A stretch of 64,000 nucleotides of DNA from Oscheius onirici (GCA_932521025.1 OW051473.1:5704001-5768000); one strand, 5' to 3'; shown: positions 36,500-48,060, numbered from the stretch's first letter. The notes: generated from the sequence alone by a model not told the origin. Numbers and translations: made by a program.

Positions 36500-37854
36500 G
36501 AAGAAGGAGACTTTCAGACCACATTTTCCTGTAATCGTAGCTGTTTGCTTGAACGAAGGTGTTCTCTCGAGTTCAACTCTTCGTTTGATTGAATAGTCAC
36601 AAGAGGGAACTTTTCTTCATGGGATATCTGCATTGAATAGCTGGATAAATCAGAAAATGATGAGAGTTTTGTCCAAAAAACAGACCTGATTCTACTTATC
36701 ACGTTTGACTAGCTATCAACGTCTGTGCTTTTCATTATGAACATCACCACCCACATCACCAAACAATCATCGGAACGTGCCCCATCAAAGCAGAGAGAGG
36801 GACGTAGAAACAAGTATGTCTAGGGGGCAAGGAAGCGCTGCGCGGGTGGGGCCTAAACACTAGAAAAACCCCAAATCATGAATCACCACACGTGAGCTGT
36901 GACGCAATTTCACTACTCCTCCGTGAATTTTTCTGTTAGGCACGCATTTTGTTTCGAAACAAACTTCGTAGATGTTTTGCTCTTGCGAAATGTTCATCGA
37001 AAAAGTTTAACATCATGACGAAATTTATGTCAGCAATCATCAAAACTTTCTCTCCAAACTCAACCTAGTATGAAAATATCATCATTTCCGCAAACTCGAA
37101 TGAAATGGCATTATACGAGGAAGCAAAATAGTACCTTTGACGTTGTTCAAATAAGCCACTTAGGACGGGTTGTCTTTTAGACAGCGATCTCTTAACAAGG
37201 TTACGCGTTGCAGTGTGTGATTTCAACCCGGCACTAAAGAAGCTACAATGTTTCGAAGTGTGAGCACGTTTCGCAAAACTTCTTGGGAGGACATAGTCCG
37301 TGATACCTGGAAGAAAGGGACATAGTCCATGGAAGCAGTGTCCTGCTCCTTATCTTGATTCATTTAAAAACCGCGCTACCGCAGCATGACCAAAGCAAAG
37401 AGCAGGAAGAAGAAAGCAAAGAACATTCCGCCTAAAATTGGTGGAACTACGCGATGGCTTGTTTATCGTCTTTTGACCCAAGGAGCGATCTTCAAAGTTA
37501 ACATGTTGATTCCTGCACGTGTGATGGACACGAGCGAAGATTTTTCGCGAAACTTGACCTTCCAATACAACTAGAAGACGGTTACGTAGTAAAACCTTTT
37601 ATTTTAAGCCATGGTTTTACCAAATCGCGATACAATAAATTAGGAATTGCACTAGCTGGGCTGGCTGAGTTCACTTTGGAAATGACAGAGATCGGGTAGA
37701 AAAGCACTTGTGGGACCATTCAAAGCTAGCGGAAGAGTTTACCGGTATGGAAAGGAGATCACAGTTACGAGATCGGAGCAACCTACAAAATGACTAGGAT
37801 ACCTAAGTAAACGACCTAAAACCTTCCATAAACCTATAAGTTATAGGATGTCAA
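36500..37854. other. Gene-poor spacer
   Basis: No coding sequence recognised. A TTTATT at 37597-37602 could be a minus-strand poly(A) signal for copy B, though it is rather far (about 250 nt) from its stop. Confidence 0.35.
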
Positions 37855-38306
37855 TTATGCTGTTACTGTGGGAATGGAGAGGGTACTGACGATTCTTGCA
37901 CATAGAGAAGGTCTGCGAGTCGGCTCAGGTGTGAGACTGACACGTCCAACTGGAGGCACACTGAGAGATAGACGTGGTGGTCTGTCCATTGTAGCCAAAG
38001 AGTGTGTTGAAGCTGATTTGCCAAAGTTGAATGTGGCACGAGTAACTGAAAATGAGAGAATGAGATTGGTATGCAGAGAACTGAATAGTCATGAAACTCA
38101 AGAAATCTCAAGTCTCCAATAGTGAAATGAGAACTAGTCTCACCTGTGGGTTCCTCATTGACAGCTCGGCTGATCTCCAAACAAGATGCACTGGAGAAAG
38201 GTAGTTTGAATCCGAGAGTTGTCCGGCTGCCTTCAGTCCGGCTGATAGCTGATGGTGAAACTGTCCGGCTGGCAGGGAAGTGCTCGATGGGTAGTTCGAA
38301 TATCAT
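37855..38306 (-). CDS. Small protein of unknown family, copy B (paralogue of 33212-33673)
   Basis: Exon 1 (38306-38144) and exon 2 (38045-37855) join through a phase-1 intron of 98 nt to give 117 residues. They begin MIFELPIEHFPASRTV, include SASCLEISRAVNEEPT at the exon junction, and end ARIVSTLSIPTVTA. The frame is open upstream as far as 38420, but a TATA box at 38410-38418 lies inside that extension. The ATG at 38306, which matches copy A exactly, is therefore the likely start. Exon 2 is only visible once the intron is removed; a longer unspliced frame over the same DNA is misleading. No signal peptide, TM segment or known domain is seen. The function is unknown. Confidence 0.68.
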
Positions 38307-38408
38307 AATGAAGTACTTAGAGTACGAGTAGTAAATATGAGTGTGGATAAGAGTTGCTGTTTTCCCGGAGGGAAGAATGCGTTGTAGCAGCACAGGTGGC
38401 TGTTCTGC

Positions 38409-38460
38409 CTTATATATCAAGCATCAAATCGGAGGGGCGGGGCTAGCGCACGCCCCCTCT
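38409..38460 (-). promoter_or_regulatory. TATA box and GC-rich elements of copy B
   Basis: The minus strand reads GATATATAAGG at about 38409-38419. GGGGCGTGC (about 38449-38457) and CCCCGCCCC (about 38433-38442) lie just upstream. The layout repeats that of copy A. Confidence 0.5.
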
Positions 38461-39116
38461 TGGACGAAACTGAAGAAAGCGCTAAAACCCTAGTGAACTT
38501 TCAACTTTTTGAACACTTCCGGGAGTAGGGTCAGATCACAGAAATACAGTTCTACAGTATCCAAGAGTTTTTACTGTTTGAGCTATTTTTAGCTGAATGC
38601 GCATATCACGACACAGAATCATTAAAAAGGTGTTGAAAACAGATTGCGCCAGAATTTTTAAAGTAATTTCTATAGATTGCGTAGATGAAAAAGTGTTCCG
38701 ATATGTATTTCGAGCGATTACGTACTGCCTTCTTCAGAATTCGAAATTCCGGTTTGGTTCGAGTTCAAGTTCTATTGTCAAGTGCTCCTTTGAGATCTCT
38801 TTCACAACCATTTGATCTTCAGAAGGCTAGACATCCAGCGACTTTTTACCAGACCTGATGCAATTGACTTCCATTTACCCGGTTGCACGTCTAATTTCCT
38901 CACGTCAGTTTTATGATTGCTGCCATTGAAAACACACCATGAAGTGTAGGTGGCACCAATGAATCCTCATTCTCATCCAGTCTTTTCTTTGATCTTTCAG
39001 GCTAGAGTTGAGTGTTCCGTACGGAGAACGTCAGTGCACAGAACAAATTAGACGCGCATGGAGCATAAAATCACTTCACAGACCACACTAGTCACAAATA
39101 ATACATCTAGGCTACG

Positions 39117-39141
39117 TTTTTTTTTTTTTTTTTTTTTTTTT
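39117..39141. repeat. Poly(dT) tract, 25 nt
   Basis: An uninterrupted run of T. In a region without genes this could be a slippage-prone homopolymer, the A-tail of an antisense retrocopy, or a nucleosome-excluding element. No flanking target-site duplication was found by eye. Confidence 0.8.
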
Positions 39142-42100
39142 GAGAAAGTTATGATGATCTCTGAGAATATGACGGCTGAGGCATATTTAGCGAATCCCAT
39201 TGTCTGGTCGTCTCACTGTTGCTTCTTCAGGGAGGGGTCAGAGAAACGGTTTACACCGGAATGTTGATGTAACCTCTCAGGGCTTGCGTAACCGCAGGAA
39301 TGTGACCACAACGAATACTGTCCCTGAGGCGTGTACAGTCTTTGACGCACAACGTGACTCAGTGACGTGTGTGATGGTCTAGTGCCAGTAATTCGAATTT
39401 TGTGTCTCCCGTGCGCAAAGACCATTTAACAAACTACCAAGTACGGCCACCAGGACACGCGTTGTGACTGATCTGTTACAATAATTTCCGTCAACTTTCT
39501 CAGCGAGCTGAACAGTGTCACAGAGTGACGTAGGCTGTTCTTCCCGTTACTGAGTGGTCACTGTTTGATCCACTAAAGTTCCACGTGAAATTGATGATTT
39601 CAAGTTTACGCTCTGTATTTGCATCTTAGCAAACTTTCAGGAAGAAGTCTTATCTCTGAATGGGGTGACCCTCTTTGTTGGAGGGAAGCTGTTTGAAAAA
39701 AGCTAATAGAGATAATGGTGGAAATGGCGTCCGTTTCGTACCTCGAGCTTGCAATTCTGTCACCAATGTTCGAAGTTGACTCAAAAACTCGAAAGGGTGG
39801 GAGTATGATGATGGGGTCGAAAATTTATTGAGATCGTCCGACCATGAGTCAGACATTTTCGAAAGCGTCAAAATGAGCAGCTTCCTGTGTGGGTCACACC
39901 CTTGCAAAATAGTCCCCGGAGAGGCTAAATTTGGCTGAGAAACAATTGCTTATCGGAAGGTACAGAGTTCGTTGTGGCTATATCAGCGTAGAGAACTTTA
40001 TCTGGCACATTTTCGCAGAAAATTCTTATTTACAGCTGGGGTACAAGGGACGACAACAGCATGGCCTGCAAACTAGGATAAAGATCCTTTTCCTTTATTT
40101 TCTGGTCACTCTTCCGTTATCTACCAGTTGTAGACTCTATGGCCTGAGAAATTCCAAAAGAATCAGTTTGTCCAAAAGCAACTTCCAGAAACGCGAAGGA
40201 GATTGATTAGGAAGCAGCTCATTTTCATTTCACCACCCTCTCGCTGACCTATAAAGAGATTCGTGTCAGGATGATCTAGTAAACAATTTTCGACAACCCT
40301 TGATCTCAACTTGCGTCTTGACCCATGACTAAACGAGCCACCTTGAAAAGATCATACGCAATGTTGAAAAGTTTTGTCAACATGTTTCGGTTTTCAGTCT
40401 TGATCGCTCGTGGGTAGAGCTTTTACGCTTAGTCTGCGTCTACCCGGATTTGATCTGGATTGAAACAAACAAGTCAGGAGGATTTACTACGCTAAATCTC
40501 ATAAGGAACAAGACACTCAGCCGCTTACGCTGATCCGCTTTTCACAAATGGCGCACATGTTACTATATTCTACTAATCGCCACCCTCAATTCACGACAAC
40601 AAGGAAATCCAAAGTCTGGGCCTGATCTGTTTCAACGGTCTGGGTTTTTAGGAAGTGGGCGACAGAACATTCAATCACGATCAAATTGTTCACTTCTGAT
40701 ATGTCTAATGGATCGCATCCTCTAACGTCATTGACCTGAAAATGTTTGCTGCTTTCTGCACGTCCCTGGTACGATTAAAGCACTCCAAGTGGTCAGAATC
40801 ATTTCCCGTTCGAGTGCTACAAGTATAAGCCTGTTACACTATAAGTACTAGAGTACTGCAGTTCCTGTATAAATTCGACTTTAGTCGTAGTTAAGAAGCT
40901 TTAACTCTGACTCAGAACATTCCGAACAAAACTGAGTCGAGCTATCTATTTGTGAACACAATCAGAATTGTTGACTTCCGATCGAGACGAAAATTGAATC
41001 GCCTTCCAGAAGGTTGCGAACCTCTCTACGTTGTTCAAATGTCGAGTACGTTTCGTCACCGTGGAAATTGAATTGAATGCGTCTGGTTTATTTTGAGGGT
41101 CCTGGTGAGGCATGCGCAGCTATTTGTGGAAATCTCTATCGTGTGATGTCTTTGAATAGCTGATCGTCGTCCCAAAATAAAATCCTCTTTTTCTTACTGA
41201 AAAGACACCAAGACGCGGGGCCACCAGCTGAAAAGATATAATTGACATTTCAGCGAAACCTTTGTCAAACCATACATTATTCAGATTTTCAGCTCAACCC
41301 GATCCGTTTCAAAGGGCACCCTTTGATCTGAGCCTATTACCGGCATGTTTTGCCACCTAGCAGTCCAGCTGGACCGGAAGAGCCTTACGTGTAAGTAAGT
41401 GGTGTTTTGCACAATGTTTTATGGTCTTTGCGACACATAAACTTCTAGCTCCAGCATCTATTTTCGGAAATCAAGAGTCAACATCTTCTGGAATAGCCGA
41501 TGGAGTCTAGTCTCATCTATGTTCTGATCTTAGCCTTTTGAAAGATACCGGTACAAAAGAACATTGCTCGTGCTAATAGAGTTTAGCCGTCAACTAAAAA
41601 TCACCCTTTGAGAAAAAGTTTGCGTCTATTCTGAGTCATGCTTTTACTATTCGTGGAAGGCATATGATAAAAACGATGATTGTTTAGGGTGGGCGGTTTG
41701 TCTTACCGTCCCACCAGGATCCCACGCTCTCTATTTTACTACGCAGTTCTGATAGATGGCCGCAACCAGACACACCCACTACGTGGTTTGAATAGCCACT
41801 TAAGTCTAAGATCAAATGCCAACAGACGCCCGAAGCTATAAAAGATGTCCATCAATTCTGGCTGAAACAAAAATTGCTCGAGAAAATCTGATGTCATGGA
41901 GGTCGTTCTCGCCCGACATTAAAAAAAACCGAAAGCCGTTCGTTAGCTTCAAAAAACGTTGCAGGCGAGGGATCTTGGTTATTTTTTATCGGACAGAACA
42001 AATATAGATGATCAGTCCATATTTTTGTCGAACACATCCTGGAATTAATCGAATTTTAACAAAAAAAATCCTCCTTATTAAAACTTTTTTGCGAAACATG

Positions 42101-42498
42101 ATTTTTGCTGTTGAAAGTTGTTCAAGCACAGAGAACGAACACCATCTTTGAAAATTGTTGAACGACTAATTCGTTTACGGAGAACATTCTGTACGTTGTT
42201 GCTGAAGGAATCAATTTCATCAACTGGCCGATCACTAACATTGTTCACAAATGATGCCAATGTCAAATAGCAACCACTTAACCAGAAAAAGGTTTGCAGG
42301 TTTCCATAGCAGACGATATGCAAACAATTAGACAGGTAGACCAATCCCACAATACCTTCAATGATTATAATTTCACTTTTTTAGTCTTTGGAAATGGTAT
42401 TTACGTTTTCACACCAAATCTAAAGGTAGGGGAGAACTTGCAAATGTTTTCCAATCTTCAAAACCGGCAGAGTACAAACTACTTTTTCATATCATAGT

Positions 42499-42925
42499 GT
42501 GATCAGCAAAGCAGACAGACAGTTTCACAACTACGGAGCTGAGAACGGAAACGCTGAGCTGGTCATGTGGCGCCAAAAGTCGGAACGGAACTGTCAGAGC
42601 GGAACTTTTTGTTTGAGTAAGAGCACAATCATTGTCGGAAAATCCGTCAATCTTCGAACTGTGGAATGTCGACCCCCTGATAACATGGCAGCGTGGTTCC
42701 TCCTGAACAGTCCGAAGAACAAATTACAAATTTGTGGAGGGAAGCACGTGGAAAGCATGCAACTCTTTGTGCCGCCGTGAGATAAGACAAATATCAGAAC
42801 ACAAAAACGGTGATGGCATTGAAATTTATCTTTTTGTGGGACCTCCGGGTGGTTTTGCATTTACAACTCTAGTGATAAACTTCGATTGCGTCAGAGGATC
42901 TTTTGAAACGGTGATCCAATTTTAA
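42499..42925 (+). pseudogene. Coding-like patch broken by a frame change
   Basis: One frame runs from about 42499 to 42780 and contains SVNLRTVECRPPDNMAAWFL and KNKLQICGGKHVESMQLF. It stops, and the next frame takes over to 42925 with EHKNGDGIEIYLFVGPPGGF and VINFDCVRGSFETVIQF. Both look protein-like, with Cys and Gly at reasonable density. No GT/AG pair I tried joins them in frame, which suggests a frameshifted gene, though a missed intron or chance remains possible. Family not recognised. Confidence 0.25.
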
Positions 42926-43621
42926 AAATGCATTCGAGGGGAACAGCTTCTGTAGCTTCTCTCCTTTTGTGACGTCGTCAAAGCATTTGAACTAGATTTA
43001 GTATGTGCGCTTCAGCGTACATTTGCTCATTTTCCGCAATTGACGGTCAAACTTTCCAAACAAAATACACGCAAGTGTCAACCGTACATAATCTTTCAAA
43101 GAAGTTTTGCATCATACTTCTATTGAGATGTATTAAACACTAATGCTAGCGACTCGTGAATAATTTTCTTGCTGTTGGATAATTAATCGGGGCCAGCTCA
43201 AGATCTGAACCATATTCTAATTTAGTTGGTTGAAGCGAGCGGGAACGCTGTTTCGTCACACTTTTCTTCAAAGGATATCCGACGGTCTCTGAAAGATCAA
43301 ACTGAACAATCTGAGATTAGTTCAAATGAGATTCAGTGAGTATTCTAATTGAAGCATCAAAAGGGATATCCTCGGCAGTTACCATTCAATGATCATCCTC
43401 TATAATTTCTGTAATGGAAAGTTGCTAAAATATAGCGTAATCGTTAAACCGGTTGAAATCAAAGGATAAACTCGAATTTCAAAGTATTTACCACTGAGAA
43501 CACGATAAGAGTTCTGATCCAGCTGAGAAGAAATGAGTAGACATAGTAAATCTGTTCTAACTCATCTTTAAGTCCTTTCTGTTTTGAATGAGGTAGAAAA
43601 CACATATTATGAATTGATACA

Positions 43622-43627
43622 TTTATT
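43622..43627 (-). terminator. Poly(A) signal of the TIL-domain mucin gene
   Basis: TTTATT on the plus strand, which is AATAAA on the coding strand, 12 nt after the stop codon. Confidence 0.55.
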
Positions 43628-43638
43628 ACGAGTGTATA

Positions 43639-46078
43639 TTATTTTCCTCCAAACGGAGTTCCGTTATTAGGCCCATTCGCAATCACCGGACGACAGACTC
43701 CTTGTCCTCTGAAGACAACACAGTAAAAGCGGCCGTTCCGACAGACAACACCGTCACATGGGTTGGATACTTCGTTTGTCGTCTCCGCAATATATTCCAA
43801 AGTAGAAGCTTCCACACTGCTGTTTTCAGGTGTTCCTGTTGTAGCTATTAGAGTTTCCGTAGAAAGTTGGAAAATGCGAGTTGAAGATGGTTTTGCGGTA
43901 GGAATGATATGCTTAGTAGAACTAGGTTCATTCATTCTTCTGGTAGTGGTGGACGAACGAGTTACTGTAGATGTACTGTGTTGAAAACCAATTGTTGTAG
44001 ATCTCTGGGTACTGGATTCCTCGGTTGTCGTTGTTTTTGGGGTGACTGTAGAAAAATGTAAGAGACGAGTTGAAGAAGGCATCGTGATATGTTTAGTAGA
44101 ACTAGCAGTGCGGCTTGCAGTAGCGCCTGTCGAGCCAGTTATGGTTGAGGGAGTCTGTTGTATACCACTGGTGGTAGATTTCTCCAAAATTGGCTTTTTT
44201 GAAGTCATTGTTTTTGATGTTTGAACAGTTTGTCCACTTGTCGGAGAATGTATCATGGTAGAGAAGGTGTGTTTAGTTGAGTTAGGCTGAGTTCTGCTAG
44301 TAGTGGTGCTCGTCGATACTGTATATGAACGCTGACTGGGCCTAGTAGAGCGTTTCATGGTATATGTGGTGTCCGCTCTCGTGGGTCTGATGGTGCTTGG
44401 TGATGAATTTTGTTTAACACTTCCCTCATCTTCGCTGTTGTCGTCGCTATCAACATCACAATGACGACGACGGCCTGTAAACATTTTTATAAAAAAGCAT
44501 GAAATTAAACTTACGAGGACAATTTCTAAAATCGACACATTTTCGACTTTCCTCATTACGGAAGAAGCCAGGCTCACACACGCAGGCTGGAGGTCCACAA
44601 AGTTTCTTGCAGGCTCTTGGTGGCATAGGGAACTGAATAATGTAACATGTTAGTCCTCTACAAAACTTACTCCTCTTCTGACTCGCTCACATTTCATTTC
44701 ACAGTAATTTCCACAAAAGTTGAATGTTTCATTTTCCCCACATTCTGCAAATTTGGATTACTTGGAAGTCGAAGAAAGCTCACGATTACGACGAGGTACA
44801 CATCTCAGTCTTCCATCAGCGCTTCTTTTACACACCTCATTCCACTGACAGAGACGACGGCAAATTCTATGGTTGACATGAGTTGTTGCCTCGGTTAAAA
44901 TTGAAAAATTCTCTGTAGATAGGCCAGTGGTGCCAGATGACTCATGATTAGTAGAATAGCTACTGCCTCTCTGGCTAGTACGACGAGAAGTAGGAGTGCT
45001 ACGTGTGGTAGACGGCTGTGTAAGAAGAGAAGCAGAACTGCCAGTGAACGAGGAGCCAGGAGTGATTGTTGATCTCTGAATCCTCGTCTCGTTCGATTGA
45101 CCAGTGCTGGTAATGTGAGTTGTTGATGCAGTAGTGGAATGAGCGGATGCGTTTTCTTGAGTAGTCGACTGAGAAGGTCGGGACGAGCGAGTGTTTGGAA
45201 AGGCACTGGTGTGGTGCTGAGTTGAAGTAGTAGAAGTAACCGCTTGAACGGTCGCTCCTTGAGTTGAGGTACGGGTTGAAATAACAATAGGAGTAGAAGA
45301 AGTATGAGAAGCGGTACTCGTAGATGAAGAACGAGTTGAAATACGAGATGGCTTTGTGCTGGATCTTTGAGTACTGCTGGATTGACTAGACCTTTGAGTT
45401 TCAATAGAAGCTGGAGCAGTAGTTCTGACAGTGAAATCAGTAGTTGCTGCAGAATTTTTCGTTGACCTCGGAGTAGTTCGACTCTGGTTAGAAGTGGAAG
45501 ATGGGTGGGTAGAGCCAACGGAAGAACTTCCCTGTGCCGTTGAGAAGTGTGCAGAAAATGAAGGGCTTACGTTTTGTGTTGTCGTTGTATGTCTAACAAT
45601 AGATTCAGTTGAGAAAGATGATGGGAATCTCGTAATCGTGCTGCTCTGTTGTTGTAAAATGGCTTGAGAAGCCTGGCTTGAACCGCCGGAAGAATATTTT
45701 TGAGTGGTTGAGGTGTGTTGGGTAGATCCACGAGTAAAAGCACTTGAAGCTGTTGCAGTAATATGACTACTTGATTGCTCCGTGGGCTCTAAAAAATAAG
45801 TTGTTGCTGCAAGAATTTCTTACTGATTGTCGAGGTGAACTCCGTAGAGCGAGTTGTGGAGCGAGTTGGTCTTAAATCATCTGTGGGAATACAAGTCGAA
45901 GTGCCGTTAACCAGAACAATGCAGAGCGCTTCACGAGGACAGGGTAGATTACATATTCGCAGAGTGTATGTCTCTTGAGCAAACGAATCTGATAAATCAA
46001 GTTATGGATGGCAAAAAGCAATTATATACGGTCAAAGAGACTCGCTGTGAGAACAGCTAGTAGAAGAAGACGGTCCAT
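43639..46078 (-). CDS. Secreted Ser/Thr-rich mucin-like protein with TIL (trypsin inhibitor-like) domain
   Basis: The start at 46078 gives a signal peptide (MDRLLLLAVLTASLF) that splices to DHSFAQETYTLRICNLPC. A four-Cys mini-module follows. A very long Thr/Ser-rich stretch, likely O-glycosylated, runs over about 44925-45790. A second mini-module (ICRRLCQWNEVCKRSADGR) leads into a TIL domain: ECGENETFNFCGNYCEMKCE, then ACKKLCGPPACVCEPGFFRN, then ESRKCVDFRNCPR (about 44480-44770). A second Ser/Thr-rich stretch and a third mini-module (PCDGVVCRNGRFYCVV) follow, and the protein ends NGTPFGGK. TIL domains inhibit serine proteases in characterised nematode proteins; here the reactive loop lies around PPRACKKLCG. 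Introns are short. The protein is probably a gut, pharyngeal or surface mucin; that is inference. Confidence 0.78.
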
Positions 46079-46107
46079 CAGTATGTCGTTTCAGGTCGTC
46101 ATCGGGG

Positions 46108-46117
46108 TTATATACCA
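46108..46117 (-). promoter_or_regulatory. TATA box of the TIL-domain gene
   Basis: The minus strand reads GGTATATAAC about 30-40 bp upstream of the ATG at 46078, a normal core-promoter distance if the 5' UTR is very short. Confidence 0.45.
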
Positions 46118-46119
46118 AA

Positions 46120-46570
46120 AAGGACTGCTCAATAATCAGAGTAATAACAAACTACACCACTGTGTTTTCACTTTCTCCAACAATGTTTTTCCCAAAAGAA
46201 CAAGTAAAAAGTTTAGACCGACATGTTCCATAGATTGCCAGACACTGTGGAGGTGTGTTTGCTGAAGCTCTCTGGTCCAGCATGATCTCATTACTTGTTG
46301 GAAAAAACAGTCAATTTGTTTGCATTGTAAATGTTATCCTTCGGCGTTCAAACATGCGAAGTTGCCAATTTTTACCCAATACGGTGATTTCGATTTTCCC
46401 ATTGGACGAGGATGTAAGCAGCAATTGGGTGTTTCGTGACCCATTCCGAAAAACCCATGAAATTATATCTGTCCAACAAATATATTATAAATTTTGTTTG
46501 AAGCTTTATATGTGTTATTGAGAATGTTTTTGTTTCAAGAGAAGAAATTTGTCATGATCCAACTATTAAA
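46120..46570. other. Upstream flank of the TIL gene; no gene seen
   Basis: AT-rich. A plus-strand open frame (46255-46521) has no start context, splice sites or recognisable motif. Confidence 0.35.
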
Positions 46571-46584
46571 GAGACACTGACATT

Positions 46585-46980
46585 ATGGCCGTGCATGGGA
46601 AATCAGGGAAGTTCTACGTCGTTCTCAAGATTCTTCCATTGAAGAAGAACAAGCATAAATAAGTGGCTCTGTGGAAAAGGAGACCGAGCCTGTACCATCT
46701 GCTGAGCCTTGCGTCGAGGCACAAAGAAAGAGTAATTTTTAATGTTTTTTTATGTAATCAGTTTCAACGTATATTTTTCAGGAACAAGCTTTGGCTTCAC
46801 AGATGGAATATCTCTCGAGATGTTTCTAATCGTCTGGACAATCCCACGATGAGAAAGCTCTTTCTAAAGACAAGCGTGCTCCGGATCAGACTAGCCGTGT
46901 TCCAGAATACTTTTGTATTTTTTATGCAGATCTTTTATAACATTTTTCTTCAGTTTAACTACTATTGTCACCATTGAGTT
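46585..46980 (+). pseudogene. Possible decayed gene with in-frame stops
   Basis: One plus-strand frame reads REVLRRSQDSSIEEEQA, stop, ISGSVEKETEPVPSAEPCVE, then a donor-like AAAGAG/TAAT boundary. A TTTTTCAG acceptor follows, then EQALASQMEYLSRCF, stop, SSGQSHDEKALSKDKRAPDQ and TSRVPEYFCIFYADLL. The pieces look like one acidic, hydrophilic protein interrupted by two TAA codons. Alternatives are a small separate ORF in another frame (MAVHGKSGKFYVVLKILPLK, 46585-46662) or chance. Function unknown. Confidence 0.25.
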
Positions 46981-48060
46981 AAAAATAAAGTTTTGAGCCC
47001 TATGTTACAGCCCCTAGACCACTGTTCTAAGCGCAGTGATCAGCAAGTTCAAAAGATTCGAGCGCGAGATGTGCACAGAGAACAAGCCTGCCAACTGATT
47101 GCAACTTTGATAGCACTGAACGCTCATGGAAAACAACAACTGAACCTATTCTCAATTGAACCGTTTACTCTCTCGAAGGACAAGGAATATTACAATGACG
47201 TCAGATCTCCGATCTCTCTTGGTCGGATCCAGACACTGGCTGTTGTTTTGACCAGGGTCCTAGTGCAAAGTATCATGACCAATGTACTTTGTGCCGTCCA
47301 CGTTGACCGAACAGCTGCCCGACCGGCTACCATTAATCTTATCTTGGGAGAAGCGTGGCCCTTGTGACTACCTTTAGAAAGAAGTTTTAAATAGTTGTAG
47401 ATAAACATCGTAAACATACAAGGCGACGGTTATCAGTCACTGTCACCTACAGATACATGTTGTTTTCCAAAAGTGGTCTCAGCCAGTTCCTGTGTCACAA
47501 GAAGGCTGTTTGTCTCAAAATATCAGATAGAGAAGACAACAAACGAAAACATGATAAACAATATTGGTTCAGAAAACATCAGTTTGTCATGGTAATCCAA
47601 ATCCACGCACCAATTTAACCAGCCTCTGTAGTTTTTCGCATGTACTACATTATACACTGGTCGATTTTGTCATTCAAGAACAGAATCTTGTATAGTCACT
47701 CTTCTGAACGGTCAATGTGTGTTCTTTTGATAACGCTTCCAAAATACTGATAAACGCTTTCATTGTATTTTCATGTCAAAAGCTTGATCAGAGCTGGAAT
47801 TTTTTGTTTTGTCGCATGTTTATTGAAAAGCAAACAAAATTATCTCAAAAAAAGATGTTTCTTCAAATTGAGATTTAAAGTGGAACGCTCGTCTCTTCCT
47901 CACTGTTTCGGATTACCACCACATTTGACAGCTAAATGACAGTGGTCCCTGGGAGCACAGATCGCTCAAAGAGCGTGGTTTATCGCGTTGTCTCCGCCTG
48001 GACGCATAGAACGAAACTCTGCGTCTCCGAAGATCCCAGACTCTTTCTTGTGAAAGCCCC
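46981..48060. other. Intergenic region upstream of icl-1
   Basis: No supportable gene. An open plus-strand frame at 46993-47367 lacks coding character. A forkhead-type GTAAACA site is noted separately. Confidence 0.4.
47410..47416 (+). promoter_or_regulatory. GTAAACA, forkhead/DAF-16-type site upstream of icl-1
   Basis: An exact match to the core bound by FOXO/DAF-16, next to a related ATAAACA at 47401, about 0.7 kb upstream of icl-1. In C. elegans icl-1 is a known DAF-16-responsive gene. A 7-mer occurs by chance every few kb, so this is weak evidence alone. Confidence 0.25.

Larger units (their letters stand above)
38461..43600. other. Gene-poor spacer with a T25 tract and one coding-like patch
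   Basis: About 5 kb without a supportable gene. A run of 25 T lies at 39117-39141. A plus-strand patch at 42499-42925 is described separately. No tRNA, terminal inverted repeat or transposase motif was recognised. Confidence 0.4.

Noticed and set aside
38307-38420. N-terminal extension of copy B from an upstream in-frame ATG
   Set aside because: The upstream ATG overlaps the TATA box, and copy A begins at the internal MIFE position.
40398-40460. Possible tRNA-like stem at a CTCGTGGGTAGAGC stretch
   Set aside because: No complete cloverleaf, no T-loop GTTCRA consensus and no paired acceptor stem could be drawn.
44895-45518. 207-codon Leu-rich minus-strand frame in the TIL gene
   Set aside because: Wrong frame of the Ser/Thr tract; the frame that joins the signal peptide and TIL exons is the Ser/Thr one.
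46993-47367. 124-codon ORF with SLGRIQTLAVVLTR
   Set aside because: No homology recognised and no promoter or splice support; it lies in the icl-1 upstream region.
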